Shown here piece by piece: positions 34,740 through 44,515 of a stretch of DNA of 63,192 nt. Under the pieces are notes generated by a model, which searched no databases, was not told where the DNA came from, and saw nothing but the letters and a program-made list of their open reading frames with translations. Made by a program: the position numbers and the translations under genes. The stretch's first letter is position 1; each line of letters begins with the position of its first letter. This stretch comes from Anaerohalosphaeraceae bacterium (GTDB lineage Bacteria > Planctomycetota > Phycisphaerae > Sedimentisphaerales > Anaerohalosphaeraceae): assembly GCA_037479115.1 (NCBI GenBank), contig JBBFLK010000018.1:1-63192 (forward strand). The letters are read 5' to 3'.

Positions 34740-35435
34740 ATGAGCAAGCCAACCTTATCTGCCTATCTTCGGGATCATTTGGAGAATGTAAATCGCAAGC
34801 AGGAGCCCGGTCCCTTCTTGACCATTTCGAGGCAGTTCGGCTGTGATGGGTTCGAATTAGGGCAATTTCTTCTGGAAAAACTCAACCAGCGGGACGAATT
34901 AGGCCGTTGGAAACTGTATTATAAGGAACTGCTCAAGCAGCTGGCGGAGGATACCGGCCTGACAGAGGAACTGATTGAACAGGAACGGCGGTCCAAGCCG
35001 AGTCTTTTTAAGGATTTCCTGCGCGGTTTGCGAAAGGGAAATGTTCCGGACGGGTACGAAATCCGCAACAAAATAACACTAATGGTGCGCACCATTGCCT
35101 ACGAAGGGTATGCGATTATTATCGGACAGGGAGGGGCGGCGGCGACCTATGATATTGACAACGGTTTGAGTGTTCGGGTGGAGGCGCCGAGAGATTGGAG
35201 AATTGCCAGAGTGAGCATACGAGAGAAAATAGATAAAACGGCGGCCGCTGTTAAAATAGATGAAATAGATAAACAGCGAGAGTTTATGCGGCGTTTCTAT
35301 GAAGAGAAAAATCCCCGTGAGCCGGCGTTTGCGATTACGCTGGACAACTCGATTTTCAAAAAAGAACAGATGGCGGACTTGATTCTTCTGGCGATGGAGC
35401 AGAAGGGGCTGATTGGGGCCGCCAAAAAGCCATGA
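34740..35435 (+). CDS. Cytidylate-kinase-like family protein
   Basis: 231 residues. The sequence fits the Cytidylate_kin2 group: FLTISRQFGCDGFELGQFL at the position of the P-loop, RWKLYYKELLKQLAED, YAIIIGQGGAAATYDID and RVSIREKIDKTA. The loop lacks the normal GxxxxGKS; the lysine-less form is usual in this group. A role in nucleotide metabolism or regulation is unproven. It lies 125 bases before the V-ATPase operon on the same strand. A canonical cmk is present elsewhere in the window, so this is not the main CMP kinase. Confidence 0.82.
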   Translation: MSKPTLSAYLRDHLENVNRKQEPGPFLTISRQFGCDGFELGQFLLEKLNQRDELGRWKLYYKELLKQLAEDTGLTEELIEQERRSKPSLFKDFLRGLRKGNVPDGYEIRNKITLMVRTIAYEGYAIIIGQGGAAATYDIDNGLSVRVEAPRDWRIARVSIREKIDKTAAAVKIDEIDKQREFMRRFYEEKNPREPAFAITLDNSIFKKEQMADLILLAMEQKGLIGAAKKP

Positions 35436-35478
35436 AGCAGGACAATCTGTTTTCTTGCAAAAAACAGCAAGTTTTCCC

Positions 35479-35506
35479 TTGTTCTGTGCAAAAGGGTTGC
35501 TATTAT
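35479..35506 (+). promoter_or_regulatory. Candidate promoter of the V-ATPase operon
   Basis: TTGTTC (35479-35484), 16-bp spacer, TATTAT (35501-35506). About 50 bases before the first operon gene. Confidence 0.45.
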
Positions 35507-35560
35507 ATCCCCTGACATACTGGGCAGAGTTTTCAAAACCGCCGAAAGCAGGACGATTCT

Positions 35561-35866
35561 ATGGAACTGATTCAGCGAATCAAGGATGCCGAACAGCAGG
35601 CCAAACAGATTATCGAACAGGCCAAAAAAGAGGCCGCTGAGCTTCTGGAAAAAACGGCTGATGAACAGCAGCAGAAGCGCCGTCAGGCCGTCCAGAGGCG
35701 AAAGGAAACAATCGCGACGGCTCTTGCGGAAGCGGAACGGAACGGTCGGGCCCAGGCGGAATCTCTGCTGAAGGAAGGGCAGAAACAAATCGAATCGCTT
35801 CGACAGAAAACGGCCGGCCGAATGGAAGAAGGCATCCGTTTTATCTTGTCCCAGCTGCCTCAATGA
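35561..35866 (+). CDS. V-type ATPase subunit G/H (peripheral stalk coiled coil)
   Basis: 101 residues, almost wholly charged coiled coil (AEQQAKQIIEQAKKEAAELL, then RRQAVQRRKETIATALAEAE). By position at the head of the operon and by composition it is the stalk partner of subunit E, equivalent to NtpF of Enterococcus or AhaH of archaea. It ends just before the subunit I gene. Sequence similarity in coiled coils is weak evidence alone; the operon makes the call firm. Confidence 0.8.
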   Translation: MELIQRIKDAEQQAKQIIEQAKKEAAELLEKTADEQQQKRRQAVQRRKETIATALAEAERNGRAQAESLLKEGQKQIESLRQKTAGRMEEGIRFILSQLPQ

Positions 35867-35912
35867 AACCCCGTCGGGGATGAATACGGACGCGTAAAAA
35901 GGGAACAAACCG

Positions 35913-37910
35913 ATGGCCATTGCGCCGATGGAAAAAATCCTGATTGTTGCTCACCGCAGCCAGGCTGCCGAGCTTCTGGAGGCCCTTCAGGAGGCCGGAT
36001 TGGTGCATCTGCTGGATGCCGCTCAGGCGATGGTGAGCAAGGAATGGCCGGAGCTTCAGACGGAATTCCGCCGGCCCCGGGAGCTGGAAGAGCTGCTCGG
36101 ACGTCTGGAACGGGCGATCGAGTTTCTCGAATCCTTTGCACCGGAGCCGTCCAAGGGCGGTTTGTTTTCCTCCCGGCTGCCTGTGGAGTCCTCGCGGTAT
36201 TTGTCTATCATCAGCGGGCAGGAGGCGATGACCCTGCTGGAGGAGACGGAGCATCTGGAAGACCGGCTGGAAGAGCTCCGCAGCGAACAGGAACAGACCT
36301 CCGAGCAGCTGCACCGCCTTCTTCCGTGGCGGAATCTGACCTGCCGGCTGGAGGACTTGACGGCTTTTTCGAGCGTGGAGGTGTATGCGGGAATGATTCC
36401 CGTTCAGCATGCTGCTTCGGCCCAAACCGCCCTGGAGGAGCTGTCCTGTTTGGTTGAAACGGTCGGCCAGGCGGAGAACCGCAAGGCCTTTTTGGTTCTT
36501 TCCTGGGGCGGCCGGACTGCGGAGATTCAGAGGGTTCTCCGCAGTGCGGAGTTTGAACCGATGCACCTGGAGGGGCTCCAGGGAACGCCGTCGGAGCTGA
36601 TTGAGCAGTGCCGCTGGCGGCTGCAGGAAATTGACCAGGAGATGGGGCAGGTCCGCCGACAGGCCGCCGACCTGTCGCAGCGCAGCGTGGAGCTGAAGGT
36701 CCTGGCCGACTACTATCGCAATCTGCTGGAGCGAAAGACCGCTCAGGCCCAGGCGGCGGCGACGGAACAGACGCTCTTTCTGGAGGGCTGGACCAAACAA
36801 AAGGATTATCCCCGGGTACAGGAGATTGTCCGTCGGTTCAGCGCCTGCGATGTGACGGTTTTGATTCCGATGGAGGGGGAAGAACCGCCGGTGGAGATTG
36901 AAAATGCGGGCCTGGTTCGGCCGTTTGAAACGATTACCAATCTGTATGGTGTGCCTTCGCCCAGAGATGTGGACCCGACCGTATTTTTGGCGCCGTTTTT
37001 TGCTGTGTTTTTCGGATTGTGTCTGACGGATGCCGGCTACGGGATTGTCCTGACGGCGCTGCTGGTCTGGGTGCTTCGGAAGCTTCAGGGCGACAAGCGG
37101 GCGATTCAGATGCTTTTGATTTGTTCGATTCTGACCATCGCGGCCGGTGCAGTGACCGGAAGCTGGTTTGCCGATACCATCCAGGCGCTGCTGCCGCAGG
37201 AGGAAGGCAGTCTGGGGGCCCGTCTGAATCTGTGGCGGGAGAAGCTGATGCTTTTTGACCCGATGCAGGATCCGCTGATTTTTATCGGCCTGGCGCTGGG
37301 ATTGGGATATGTGCAGATTCTGTTCGGTTTGGCGGTTGCATTTGTCAATCTGCTGCAGCAGCGCCGGTATGCGGAGGCGGTCTTTGAGAAGCTGACATGG
37401 ATTGTGCTTTTGAACTGTCTGCTGATTCTCGGACTGGCTTCCCAGAAGACGGTTCCGGCTTTTCTGGCGGCGCCGGCCGGATGGCTGGCCCTGGCGACGG
37501 CGGCCGTGATTTTCTGGTTTACGGAGCGGAAAAGCGGGCTGGCCGGGCGAATCGGCGGAGGAACCTTTGCCGTATTCAGCACGGTGTTTTATCTGGGGGA
37601 CATTCTCAGTTATGTGCGTCTGATGGCGCTGGGAATGGTGACCGGCGGGCTGGGAATGGCCATCAATATTCTGACCAAACTGCTGATGGATATCCCGTAC
37701 GTGGGTTTTGTCCTGGGGCTTGTTCTGTTCGTGGCCGGCCATGGCGTGAATATTGTGCTGTCGCTGCTGAGCGCGTTTGTTCACAGCCTGCGGCTTCAGT
37801 TTGTGGAATTTTTCCCGAAGTTTTTCAGCGGGGGCGGACGGGAGTTTTCCCCGCTGCGGACACGGTATAAGCATGTGTTGGTTGTGGAGAATCAAACAAG
37901 AAAAGCGTGA
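35913..37910 (+). CDS. ntpI: V-type ATPase subunit I (membrane stator)
   Basis: 665 residues. The first half is soluble with coiled coils (residues about 90-300), including RELEELLGRLERAIEFLES. The second half has about seven membrane spans, starting near LAPFFAVFFGLCLTDAGYG, with YLGDILSYVRLMALGMVTGG carrying the conserved arginine of the ion channel and GHGVNIVLSLLSAFVHSLRLQFVEFF near the end. It forms the half channels next to the c-ring. Confidence 0.93.
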   Translation: MAIAPMEKILIVAHRSQAAELLEALQEAGLVHLLDAAQAMVSKEWPELQTEFRRPRELEELLGRLERAIEFLESFAPEPSKGGLFSSRLPVESSRYLSIISGQEAMTLLEETEHLEDRLEELRSEQEQTSEQLHRLLPWRNLTCRLEDLTAFSSVEVYAGMIPVQHAASAQTALEELSCLVETVGQAENRKAFLVLSWGGRTAEIQRVLRSAEFEPMHLEGLQGTPSELIEQCRWRLQEIDQEMGQVRRQAADLSQRSVELKVLADYYRNLLERKTAQAQAAATEQTLFLEGWTKQKDYPRVQEIVRRFSACDVTVLIPMEGEEPPVEIENAGLVRPFETITNLYGVPSPRDVDPTVFLAPFFAVFFGLCLTDAGYGIVLTALLVWVLRKLQGDKRAIQMLLICSILTIAAGAVTGSWFADTIQALLPQEEGSLGARLNLWREKLMLFDPMQDPLIFIGLALGLGYVQILFGLAVAFVNLLQQRRYAEAVFEKLTWIVLLNCLLILGLASQKTVPAFLAAPAGWLALATAAVIFWFTERKSGLAGRIGGGTFAVFSTVFYLGDILSYVRLMALGMVTGGLGMAINILTKLLMDIPYVGFVLGLVLFVAGHGVNIVLSLLSAFVHSLRLQFVEFFPKFFSGGGREFSPLRTRYKHVLVVENQTRKA

Positions 37911-37936
37911 GTCTTTATTAAGGGAAGGTTACGACG

Positions 37937-38413
37937 ATGGAATACGGATTGGCACTGGCATTCAGCGGAGCGGCGTTTGCAACATTTCTGGCCGGAATCG
38001 GCTCCTCTATCGGTCTGGGAATTGCCGGGCGCAGTGCATCGGGCATTCTCAGTGAAAAGCCCGAGCAGTACGGTCTGATGACGCTTCTGGTGGTTCTGCC
38101 CAGTACCCAGGGGATTTACGGACTGGTGATTTCGCTGTTTATCATGATTAAAATCAATTTGTTCGGAGGCAATCTGGCGGATGTATCGCTGGCCGAAGGC
38201 ATCCAGATTCTGGCGGCTTCGCTTCCGGTCGGCATTGCCGGTCTGTTCAGCGGAATTCATCAGGGCAAGACCTGCGCGGGAGGCATCCAAATGGCAGCCA
38301 AGCGTCCGGAGATGGGTGTCAAGGCCGGCGTGGTCTATGCAGCGCTGATTGAATTCTACGCCATTTTGGGCTTTTTGGTCTCGTTCCTGCTGATTTTCAT
38401 CGGCATTAAATAA
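37937..38413 (+). CDS. ntpK: V-type ATPase subunit K (c-ring proteolipid), Na+-type ligands
   Basis: 158 residues, four membrane spans arranged as two c-type hairpins. Only the second hairpin carries the ion carboxylate (Glu139 in IEFYAILG). The residues that bind Na+ in Enterococcus hirae NtpK (Leu61, Thr64, Gln65, Tyr68, Gln110, Glu139) correspond to Leu54, Thr57, Gln58, Tyr61, Gln109 and Glu139 here, in LPSTQGIYGLV, SGIHQGK and IEFYAILG. That predicts sodium rather than proton translocation. GGGAAGG precedes the start. Confidence 0.95.
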   Translation: MEYGLALAFSGAAFATFLAGIGSSIGLGIAGRSASGILSEKPEQYGLMTLLVVLPSTQGIYGLVISLFIMIKINLFGGNLADVSLAEGIQILAASLPVGIAGLFSGIHQGKTCAGGIQMAAKRPEMGVKAGVVYAALIEFYAILGFLVSFLLIFIGIK

Positions 38414-38467
38414 CCCGCTTCTTGGCGGACCCAACCGAAACCCCCGGACTTAGACAGGAATCGTACC

Positions 38468-39061
38468 ATGAAAGCCGAGCAGGTCACGGAGAAAATCCTC
38501 AGCGAAGCCAGGCAGGAGGCGGAGCGGATTCTGGACGAGGCGCGCCGCCAGGTTCAGGCCCGACAGGAGGCGTTTGAGCGGGAATCCGCGGCATTCGAGC
38601 AGGAGACGGAGCAGCTGGCCCGCCGCAGCGCCGAGGACAAACAGGCGCGGATGCTGGCGGCGGCCCGGATGGAGCTGCGGAAAAAGATTTTGGCTGCCAA
38701 GAGAGAGCTGCTGGATGAGGTGTTCGAAAAAGCCTATCAGCGGCTGAACCGGCAGGAGGACGGCGCCTATCTGGAGCTGATGGGCCGGCTTCTGATGCAG
38801 GCGGTTGTTACCGGCGATGAAGAAGTGGTCGTCGGCAGAAACGAAACGCGGATTAATCAGGATTTTCTCAAGCAAATCAACAAGCGTCTGGGGCCGGGCT
38901 ACAAGGGCAATCTGCGGCTTTCGTCCGAGCGGGCGGATCTGGACGGAGGATTTCTCCTTCGTCGGGGCAAAGTGCAGGTCAACTGCTCGCTGAAGGTGCT
39001 GCTGGAACAGATTCGTGAACGAATAGAGATGGAACTGGCTGAAAAATTATTCGGCAACTGA
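38468..39061 (+). CDS. ntpE: V-type ATPase subunit E
   Basis: 197 residues. The N-terminal half is a stalk coiled coil (KILSEARQEAERILDEARR, AARMELRKKILAAKRELLDE); the C-terminal half is the globular part that contacts subunit B (SSERADLDGGFLLRRGKVQVNCSLKVLLEQIRE). With the G/H protein it forms the peripheral stalk. The TGA stop overlaps the ATG of the next gene by one base. Confidence 0.92.
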   Translation: MKAEQVTEKILSEARQEAERILDEARRQVQARQEAFERESAAFEQETEQLARRSAEDKQARMLAAARMELRKKILAAKRELLDEVFEKAYQRLNRQEDGAYLELMGRLLMQAVVTGDEEVVVGRNETRINQDFLKQINKRLGPGYKGNLRLSSERADLDGGFLLRRGKVQVNCSLKVLLEQIRERIEMELAEKLFGN

Positions 39062-40098
39062 TGGATTCGTTTCCGCCCATTCTGGATTTTTACCGGTATC
39101 CTCCAATCGGCGAGGAAGACTGGCGGTATGTGTACGCGACCGCGCGGGTTCGCGTGCTGGAAACGCTGATGCTCAAGCGGTCGATGCTGTCGGAGCTGGC
39201 TCATGCGGACGGGTTCGAAACGGCCGCGGAGCTGCTGAGCGGAACGGAATATGCCGTCGGTCGGCAGGCGTCGGCAGAGGAAATCGAACAGGTGCTTCTG
39301 GGCCGCCGGCGTCAGGTGCGGCAGCTGTTTGTGCAGCTGGCGGAGGAGCCGGGGTTTGTGCAGATGTTTCAGGCACGGGAGGATTTTTCCAATATGCGTC
39401 TGGCCGTGCGCCGCGTCGTTACGGACAGACCCCTGGGCACGGACTACAGCCCGGAGGGAGCGGTTCCGGCGGAGGAGTTTGAGGAAATTTTCGAACAGGA
39501 AAACTATCAGCGGTTTCCGGAGTATCTGCAGGAAGCGGTGGAGGCCGCCGTTCTGGCCTACTATGAAAACAAGGATGTTCGGCAGATTGATTACGCCATC
39601 GACCGGGTGGAGGCCGCCTGGCGGGTTCGGCACAGTCTGGCCATCGGCAGCGTCTTCTGTCTGTCGCTGTCGCGGATTCGAATTGATTTGCACAATATCC
39701 GGACGATGCTGCGGCTGAAAGCCGCCGAACGGACGGAGCGGAATCTGTTTCTGCCGGACGGTTTTGTGGATACGGCCCGGTTTCTCCAGGGGCTTGAGCA
39801 TGGCTACGATACGCTGGCGTCGCTGTTTGCGGCGACTCCCTATCAGGAACTGGTGGAGGAAGCGGTCCGGTATCTGCGGGAAAAGGGGTCGTTTCTGGCC
39901 CTCGAGCGGGGCTGTGAAGATTATCTGATGGAATTTCTGAAGACCACGCGTCAGCTGGCGGCGGGTCCGCAGCCGATTGCGGCTTATCTGCTGATGAAGG
40001 AGGCGGAGATTCGAACGGTTCGGATGCTGCTGATGGGCAAGAAAAACGGCCTGTCAACCGAACTGCTGCTGGACCGGCTGGGGACGTGGATGGATTAA
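39061..40098 (+). CDS. ntpC: V-type ATPase subunit C (central stalk adaptor)
   Basis: 345 residues, all helical, with the family opening YVYATARVRVLETLMLKRS, the middle DVRQIDYAIDRV and RIRIDLHNIRTMLRLKAAE, and the terminal YLLMKEAEIRTVRMLLMGKKNGL. It caps the c-ring and receives the D-F shaft. Translation is coupled to subunit E through a TGATG overlap. Confidence 0.92.
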   Translation: MDSFPPILDFYRYPPIGEEDWRYVYATARVRVLETLMLKRSMLSELAHADGFETAAELLSGTEYAVGRQASAEEIEQVLLGRRRQVRQLFVQLAEEPGFVQMFQAREDFSNMRLAVRRVVTDRPLGTDYSPEGAVPAEEFEEIFEQENYQRFPEYLQEAVEAAVLAYYENKDVRQIDYAIDRVEAAWRVRHSLAIGSVFCLSLSRIRIDLHNIRTMLRLKAAERTERNLFLPDGFVDTARFLQGLEHGYDTLASLFAATPYQELVEEAVRYLREKGSFLALERGCEDYLMEFLKTTRQLAAGPQPIAAYLLMKEAEIRTVRMLLMGKKNGLSTELLLDRLGTWMD

Positions 40099-40132
40099 CA
40101 GACCGGCATTCGGCCGGGCAAAAAATATAACC

Positions 40133-40152
40133 GGAAGCCGCTGTCGGCTTCC
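40133..40152 (+). promoter_or_regulatory. Intra-operon hairpin before the subunit F gene
   Basis: GGAAGCCG (40133-40140) and CGGCTTCC (40145-40152) form a perfect 8-bp stem with a CTGT loop, ending directly before the AAAGGGACGG ribosome site of subunit F. No T run follows, so it is not a terminator; an RNA processing or translation-tuning element is possible. Confidence 0.5.
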
Positions 40153-40164
40153 AAAGGGACGGAA

Positions 40165-40485
40165 ATGGAAGGCAAAGCAGCCGTATTGGGAACAGCGGAT
40201 TTTGTGATGCCGTTTTCGGCGCTGGGGCTGGATACGTTCGCCGTGGAGCCGACTTCCGAAGCGGTGCAGGAGACGGCCCGGGTCATCCTCCGCCAGCAGT
40301 ACACGCTGGTGGTGGTGGCGGAAAATGTGGCCCGCCAGGCCCAGTCGGTTTTTGATACGACGATGCGGAAGGCCCTGCCCTGTGTGGTGGTGGTGCCGTT
40401 TACCGCCGAACCGTCCGGGATTGCAACCGAATCGCTCGGGCGGCTGATTAAACTGGCCGCCGGTATCAATATTCTCAAGCATTAG
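40165..40485 (+). CDS. ntpG: V-type ATPase subunit F
   Basis: 106 residues, a small alpha/beta protein. Features are [20 protein letters not shown] at the start, [11 protein letters not shown] in the middle, and [14 protein letters not shown], the usual core of subunit F. It sits with subunit D in the rotating shaft. Its position between C and A matches the Enterococcus hirae order (where it is named NtpG). Confidence 0.9.
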   Translation: MEGKAAVLGTADFVMPFSALGLDTFAVEPTSEAVQETARVILRQQYTLVVVAENVARQAQSVFDTTMRKALPCVVVVPFTAEPSGIATESLGRLIKLAAGINILKH

Positions 40486-40531
40486 CGCACAGCCCATCAG
40501 GGAACTTTTTGAGCAAACGGAAGCAGGAAAT

Positions 40532-42310
40532 ATGACGGAACAAAAAATCGGAAGAATCGTCAAGGTGGCCGGCCCGGTGGTGGTGGCCGAAGGAATGACC
40601 GGCGCTCATATGTACGATGTGGTTCGCGTCGGCGAAGAAAACCTCATCGGGGAAATTGTGGAGCTGCACGGCGACCGGGCCAGCATTCAGGTCTATGAAG
40701 ACACGGTCGGCATCGGTCCCGGGGAGAAGGTGGTCAATACCGGCGCCCCGCTGAGTGTGGAACTGGGGCCCGGGCTGATTTCGAACATCTATGACGGCAT
40801 CCAGCGTCCGCTGAGCGCTCTGGTGGAAGCGCAGGGCAGCTTCATCAAGCGCGGCAGCGATATTCCGGGCCTTCCGCGGGACAAAAAATGGCACTTCCGC
40901 CCGACCCTCCAGAACGGCACCGAAGTCGGGCCCGGGGATATTCTGGGCGAGGTGCAGGAATCAACCCTGGTTCGGCACAAGATTATGGTGCCGCCCGGCG
41001 TGCGGGGACGGCTGGAGGGCCTCTCGGAGGGCGAGTTTACCGTTACGGACAAGATTGGTACGGTCCAAACGAAGGACGGCGAGCGGGTGCTGACGCTGAT
41101 GCAGAAGTGGCCTGTGCGGCGGCCCCGTCCGGTTCAGCAGCGGCTGAATCCCAACAAGGTGCTTCTGACGGGCCAGCGTGTGATTGATGCATTTTTCCCG
41201 ATTGCCAAGGGCGGAACGGCCTGTGTGCCCGGTCCGTTCGGCACCGGCAAAACGGTTGTCCAGCACCAGCTGGCCAAGTGGGTGGATGCCGACATCGTGG
41301 TGTATATCGGATGCGGCGAGCGCGGCAACGAAATGACGGACGTGCTCAGGGAGTTTCCCGAACTGATCGACCCGCACAGCGGCGAGCCGCTGATGAAACG
41401 GGTTGTTCTGCTGGCCAACACGTCGGATATGCCTGTGGCGGCGCGGGAAGCGTCGGTTTATACCGGCATCACGATTGCCGAATATTTCCGCGATATGGGA
41501 CTGTCGGTGGCGCTGATGGCTGACAGCACCAGCCGATGGGCGGAGGCGATGCGGGAAATCTCCACGCGGCTGGAGGAAATGCCCGCCGAAGAAGGGTATC
41601 CGGCCTATCTGGGGGCGCGAATCGCCTCCTTCTATGAGCGGGCCGGCCGGGTCATCTGCTCCGGAAGCCCGCAGCGGGAAGGGGCCCTGTCCATCATCGG
41701 GGCCGTCAGTCCGCCCGGCGGCGACCTGTCCGATTCGGTGGTGCAGGCCACCCTGCACGTCGTGAAGGTCTTCTGGTCTCTGCTGGCCCGGCTGGCCCAG
41801 CAGCGGCACTTCCCGGCGATTGACTGGCTGACCAGTTATTCCTTCTATAAGCAGTATCTGGCGGAGACCTTTGAGGACAAAGACAAGGGACGCGAGTTCG
41901 TTCAGATGACCAAAGAGGCGATGGCTCTGCTGGAACAGGAAGCCCAGCTGGTGGAAATCGTCCGTCTGGTCGGAGCGGAGGCCATCAGTGCCGCCGACCG
42001 GATGGCCCTCGAAACGGCCAAGAGCATCCGCGAGGACTTCCTGCACCAGAACGCCTTCCACAAGGTGGATACCTACACGCCGATTGACAAGCAGTATGAT
42101 ATGCTCAGTCTGATTCTGCATTTTCATCGGCAGGGGCTGGCGGCGATTGAGCGCGGCGTAGAAACGGCGGAGCTGTTCGCCCTGCCGGTTCGGGAGGATA
42201 TCGCCCGGGCCAAATACATTGATTATGCCGAGGCGGACAAGATTCGGGCGATTCGGGACAAAATCGACGCCCAGATTAAGGAACTTGCCTCTTCTGCGGC
42301 GGCCAAGTAA
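40532..42310 (+). CDS. ntpA: V-type ATPase catalytic subunit A
   Basis: 592 residues. The P-loop GPFGTGKT lies at residues 234-241. The non-homologous bulge ([22 protein letters not shown]) typical of A subunits precedes it. [19 protein letters not shown] with the catalytic Glu, [14 protein letters not shown] and [11 protein letters not shown] are all intact, so ATP hydrolysis or synthesis is expected. Start has AGGAAAT upstream. Confidence 0.96.
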   Translation: MTEQKIGRIVKVAGPVVVAEGMTGAHMYDVVRVGEENLIGEIVELHGDRASIQVYEDTVGIGPGEKVVNTGAPLSVELGPGLISNIYDGIQRPLSALVEAQGSFIKRGSDIPGLPRDKKWHFRPTLQNGTEVGPGDILGEVQESTLVRHKIMVPPGVRGRLEGLSEGEFTVTDKIGTVQTKDGERVLTLMQKWPVRRPRPVQQRLNPNKVLLTGQRVIDAFFPIAKGGTACVPGPFGTGKTVVQHQLAKWVDADIVVYIGCGERGNEMTDVLREFPELIDPHSGEPLMKRVVLLANTSDMPVAAREASVYTGITIAEYFRDMGLSVALMADSTSRWAEAMREISTRLEEMPAEEGYPAYLGARIASFYERAGRVICSGSPQREGALSIIGAVSPPGGDLSDSVVQATLHVVKVFWSLLARLAQQRHFPAIDWLTSYSFYKQYLAETFEDKDKGREFVQMTKEAMALLEQEAQLVEIVRLVGAEAISAADRMALETAKSIREDFLHQNAFHKVDTYTPIDKQYDMLSLILHFHRQGLAAIERGVETAELFALPVREDIARAKYIDYAEADKIRAIRDKIDAQIKELASSAAAK

Positions 42311-42345
42311 GCAACCCATCAGACAGCAGACACAGGAGTTTGCCG

Positions 42346-43761
42346 ATGTTGAAAGAATACAGAACCGTTCAGGAAATCGCCGGACCGCTGATGCTCGTGG
42401 AGGGTGTCGAGCGGGCCAAATACGGTGAAATCGTGGATATCGAGATGGGCGACGGCACCATCCGGCACGGTCAAATCCTGCAGGTGGAAAAGGACAAGGT
42501 GCTGGTGCAGGTGTTTGAAGGGACCGAAGGCATCGACGTGCGGGATACGACGGTGCGGTTTCTGGGCAAGCCGATGGAGCTGGCGGTCTCGCCGGACATC
42601 CTCGGGCGGGTTTTCAGCGGAACGGGGCAGCCCAAGGACGGCGGCCCGGCCATCATCCCCAAAAAGCGGCTGAACATCAACGGCAACCCCATCAATCCCT
42701 ATGCCCGCGACTATCCCAATGAGTTCATTCAGACGGGCATCAGCACAATTGACGGGCTGAACCCGCTGGTGCGCGGGCAGAAACTGCCGATTTTCTCCGG
42801 TTCGGGTCTGCCGCACGATGAAATCACGGCCCAGCTGGCCCGGCAGTCCACCGTGCTGGGCAAGGGAGAAAACTTTGCAGTAGTGTTTGCGGCGATGGGC
42901 ATTACGTTCGAGGCGGCCCAGTTCTTCATCAACGACCTGACGGAAACGGGGGCCATCGAGCGGGCCGTGCTGTTCATCAATCTGGCCAACGACCCGGCGA
43001 TTGAGCGGATTGCCACGCCGCGTGTGGCGCTGACGGCGGCGGAATACCTGGCGTTTGAAGAGGATATGCACGTGCTGGTTATCCTGAATGATATGACCAA
43101 CTACTGCGAGGCACTGCGCGAAATCAGCGCCGCCCGCAAGGAAGTGCCGGGCCGGCGCGGCTATCCGGGCTATCTGTACACCGACCTGGCGACCATTTAT
43201 GAACGGGCCGGCCGAATCAAGGGCAAAAAAGGCTCGATTACGATGGTGCCGGTACTGACAATGCCGGAAGATGACAAAACGCACCCGGTGCCCGACCTGA
43301 CGGGCTATATTACGGAAGGGCAGATTATTATGAGCCGCTCGCTTCATCGGCGCGGGATTGCTCCGCCGGTGGATGTGCTGCCCAGCCTGTCGCGTCTGAA
43401 AGACAAAGGCATCGGACCGAACAAGACCCGCGAGGACCACGCCGACCTGTACAACCAGCTTTATGCGGCCTATGCCCGCGGCAAGGAAGCTCAGGAATTG
43501 GCGACGATTCTGGGCGAGGCGGCCCTGTCAGCGGAAGACCAGAAGTATATGAAGTTTGCCAACGAGTTTGAGGCCCGCTACATCTCGCAGGGCTATTATG
43601 AAAACCGGACGATCTTCCAGACCCTGGACCTCGGCTGGGAGCTGTTGAGTATGTTCGAAAATGTCGAACTGAAACGAATTGATATTAAACTCATTGAAAA
43701 GTATATGCCGAAATTCCGTGCCAAAAAGGGCTCGGATACGGCCGAAGCCGAAAAAGCCTAA
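42346..43761 (+). CDS. ntpB: V-type ATPase regulatory subunit B
   Basis: 471 residues. ATG 42346 has AGGAG seven bases upstream; a TTG two codons earlier is not needed. The body has [45 protein letters not shown] and [34 protein letters not shown]. As expected for B, the P-loop is replaced by SGSGLPHDE and is not catalytic. Confidence 0.96.
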   Translation: MLKEYRTVQEIAGPLMLVEGVERAKYGEIVDIEMGDGTIRHGQILQVEKDKVLVQVFEGTEGIDVRDTTVRFLGKPMELAVSPDILGRVFSGTGQPKDGGPAIIPKKRLNINGNPINPYARDYPNEFIQTGISTIDGLNPLVRGQKLPIFSGSGLPHDEITAQLARQSTVLGKGENFAVVFAAMGITFEAAQFFINDLTETGAIERAVLFINLANDPAIERIATPRVALTAAEYLAFEEDMHVLVILNDMTNYCEALREISAARKEVPGRRGYPGYLYTDLATIYERAGRIKGKKGSITMVPVLTMPEDDKTHPVPDLTGYITEGQIIMSRSLHRRGIAPPVDVLPSLSRLKDKGIGPNKTREDHADLYNQLYAAYARGKEAQELATILGEAALSAEDQKYMKFANEFEARYISQGYYENRTIFQTLDLGWELLSMFENVELKRIDIKLIEKYMPKFRAKKGSDTAEAEKA

Positions 43762-43773
43762 ACGCCGGAACCT

Positions 43774-44394
43774 ATGCAGCAGAATATCAACGCAACCCGA
43801 ATGGAAATGCTGCGGCTTCGCAGGCGCGTCGCCCTGGCCGTGCGGGGCCATCGTCTGCTCAGCCAGAAGCGGGATGAAATCAGCCGCCAGCTGGTGCTGA
43901 TTTCCCGCTCCCTCAAGGAGCTGCGGCAGAAGGTCGAGCGGGAGCTGCTGGAAACGAGCCGGCGGTTTGTGATGGCCCGTTCCACGATGGAGCCGGAACA
44001 CGTCCGGGCGGCTCTGGACGTCCCCACCAAAAAGTTTTCGCTGGCTGTGCAGTTTGCCAGTGTGATGAGCGTAAAGGTGCCGCAGCTGACCAAGCAGATT
44101 GAAGGCGATATCCTCTGCTATGGATTTGCCGCAACCAGCGGCGAAATGGATGTGGCGCTGCGGGCCCTGGAGCGGGCGTTTGATATGCTGATTGAACTGG
44201 CGGAAAAGGAAAAGCAGGCCCAGCTGCTGGCGATTGAACTGCAAAGCACCCGCCGGCGCGTAAATGTTCTGGAGCACGTGGTTATTCCGGAGCTTCAGGC
44301 GACGATTCGGTTCATTTCCAACAAACTCGGCGAGGCCGAACGGGACAACATCAGCCGACTGATGATTATTGCCGATATGATTCGCGGAGAATAA
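43774..44394 (+). CDS. ntpD: V-type ATPase subunit D (rotor shaft)
   Basis: 206 residues forming a long helical hairpin, with the family opening NATRMEMLRLRRRVALAVRGHRLL and KRDEISRQL and the closing RRRVNVLEHVVIPELQATIRFI. It is the central shaft in the A3B3 hexamer and ends the nine-gene operon G/H-I-K-E-C-F-A-B-D. No clear terminator follows before the promoter at 44440. Confidence 0.94.
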   Translation: MQQNINATRMEMLRLRRRVALAVRGHRLLSQKRDEISRQLVLISRSLKELRQKVERELLETSRRFVMARSTMEPEHVRAALDVPTKKFSLAVQFASVMSVKVPQLTKQIEGDILCYGFAATSGEMDVALRALERAFDMLIELAEKEKQAQLLAIELQSTRRRVNVLEHVVIPELQATIRFISNKLGEAERDNISRLMIIADMIRGE

Positions 44395-44439
44395 CGGCGG
44401 ATTTTCTATCGGAGACCTCCGTATCTCAGAAAACGGTTC

Positions 44440-44468
44440 TTGCCTCCCAGGTATTCTGCCTGTACAAT
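44440..44468 (+). promoter_or_regulatory. Promoter of the membrane Hsp70-type cluster
   Basis: TTGCCT (44440-44445), 17-bp spacer, TACAAT (44463-44468). Transcription would start about 44475, giving a 67-base leader. Confidence 0.6.
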
Positions 44469-44504
44469 ATCTCCTTCATTGAACGGTTAAGCCGAAATCT
44501 TAAC

Positions 44505-44515
44505 GAAACCGGTTT
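44505..44515. promoter_or_regulatory. GAAACCGGTTT element in the leader
   Basis: Contains the 10-bp palindrome AAACCGGTTT. The 11-base string is identical to the core of the palindrome at 24361-24382, which sits on another promoter. It may be a weak site for the same LacI-type regulator. Confidence 0.4.

Noticed and set aside
35841-37895. 684-codon frame antisense to V-ATPase subunit I
   Set aside because: Shadow of a long GC-rich gene with complete family motifs on the other strand.
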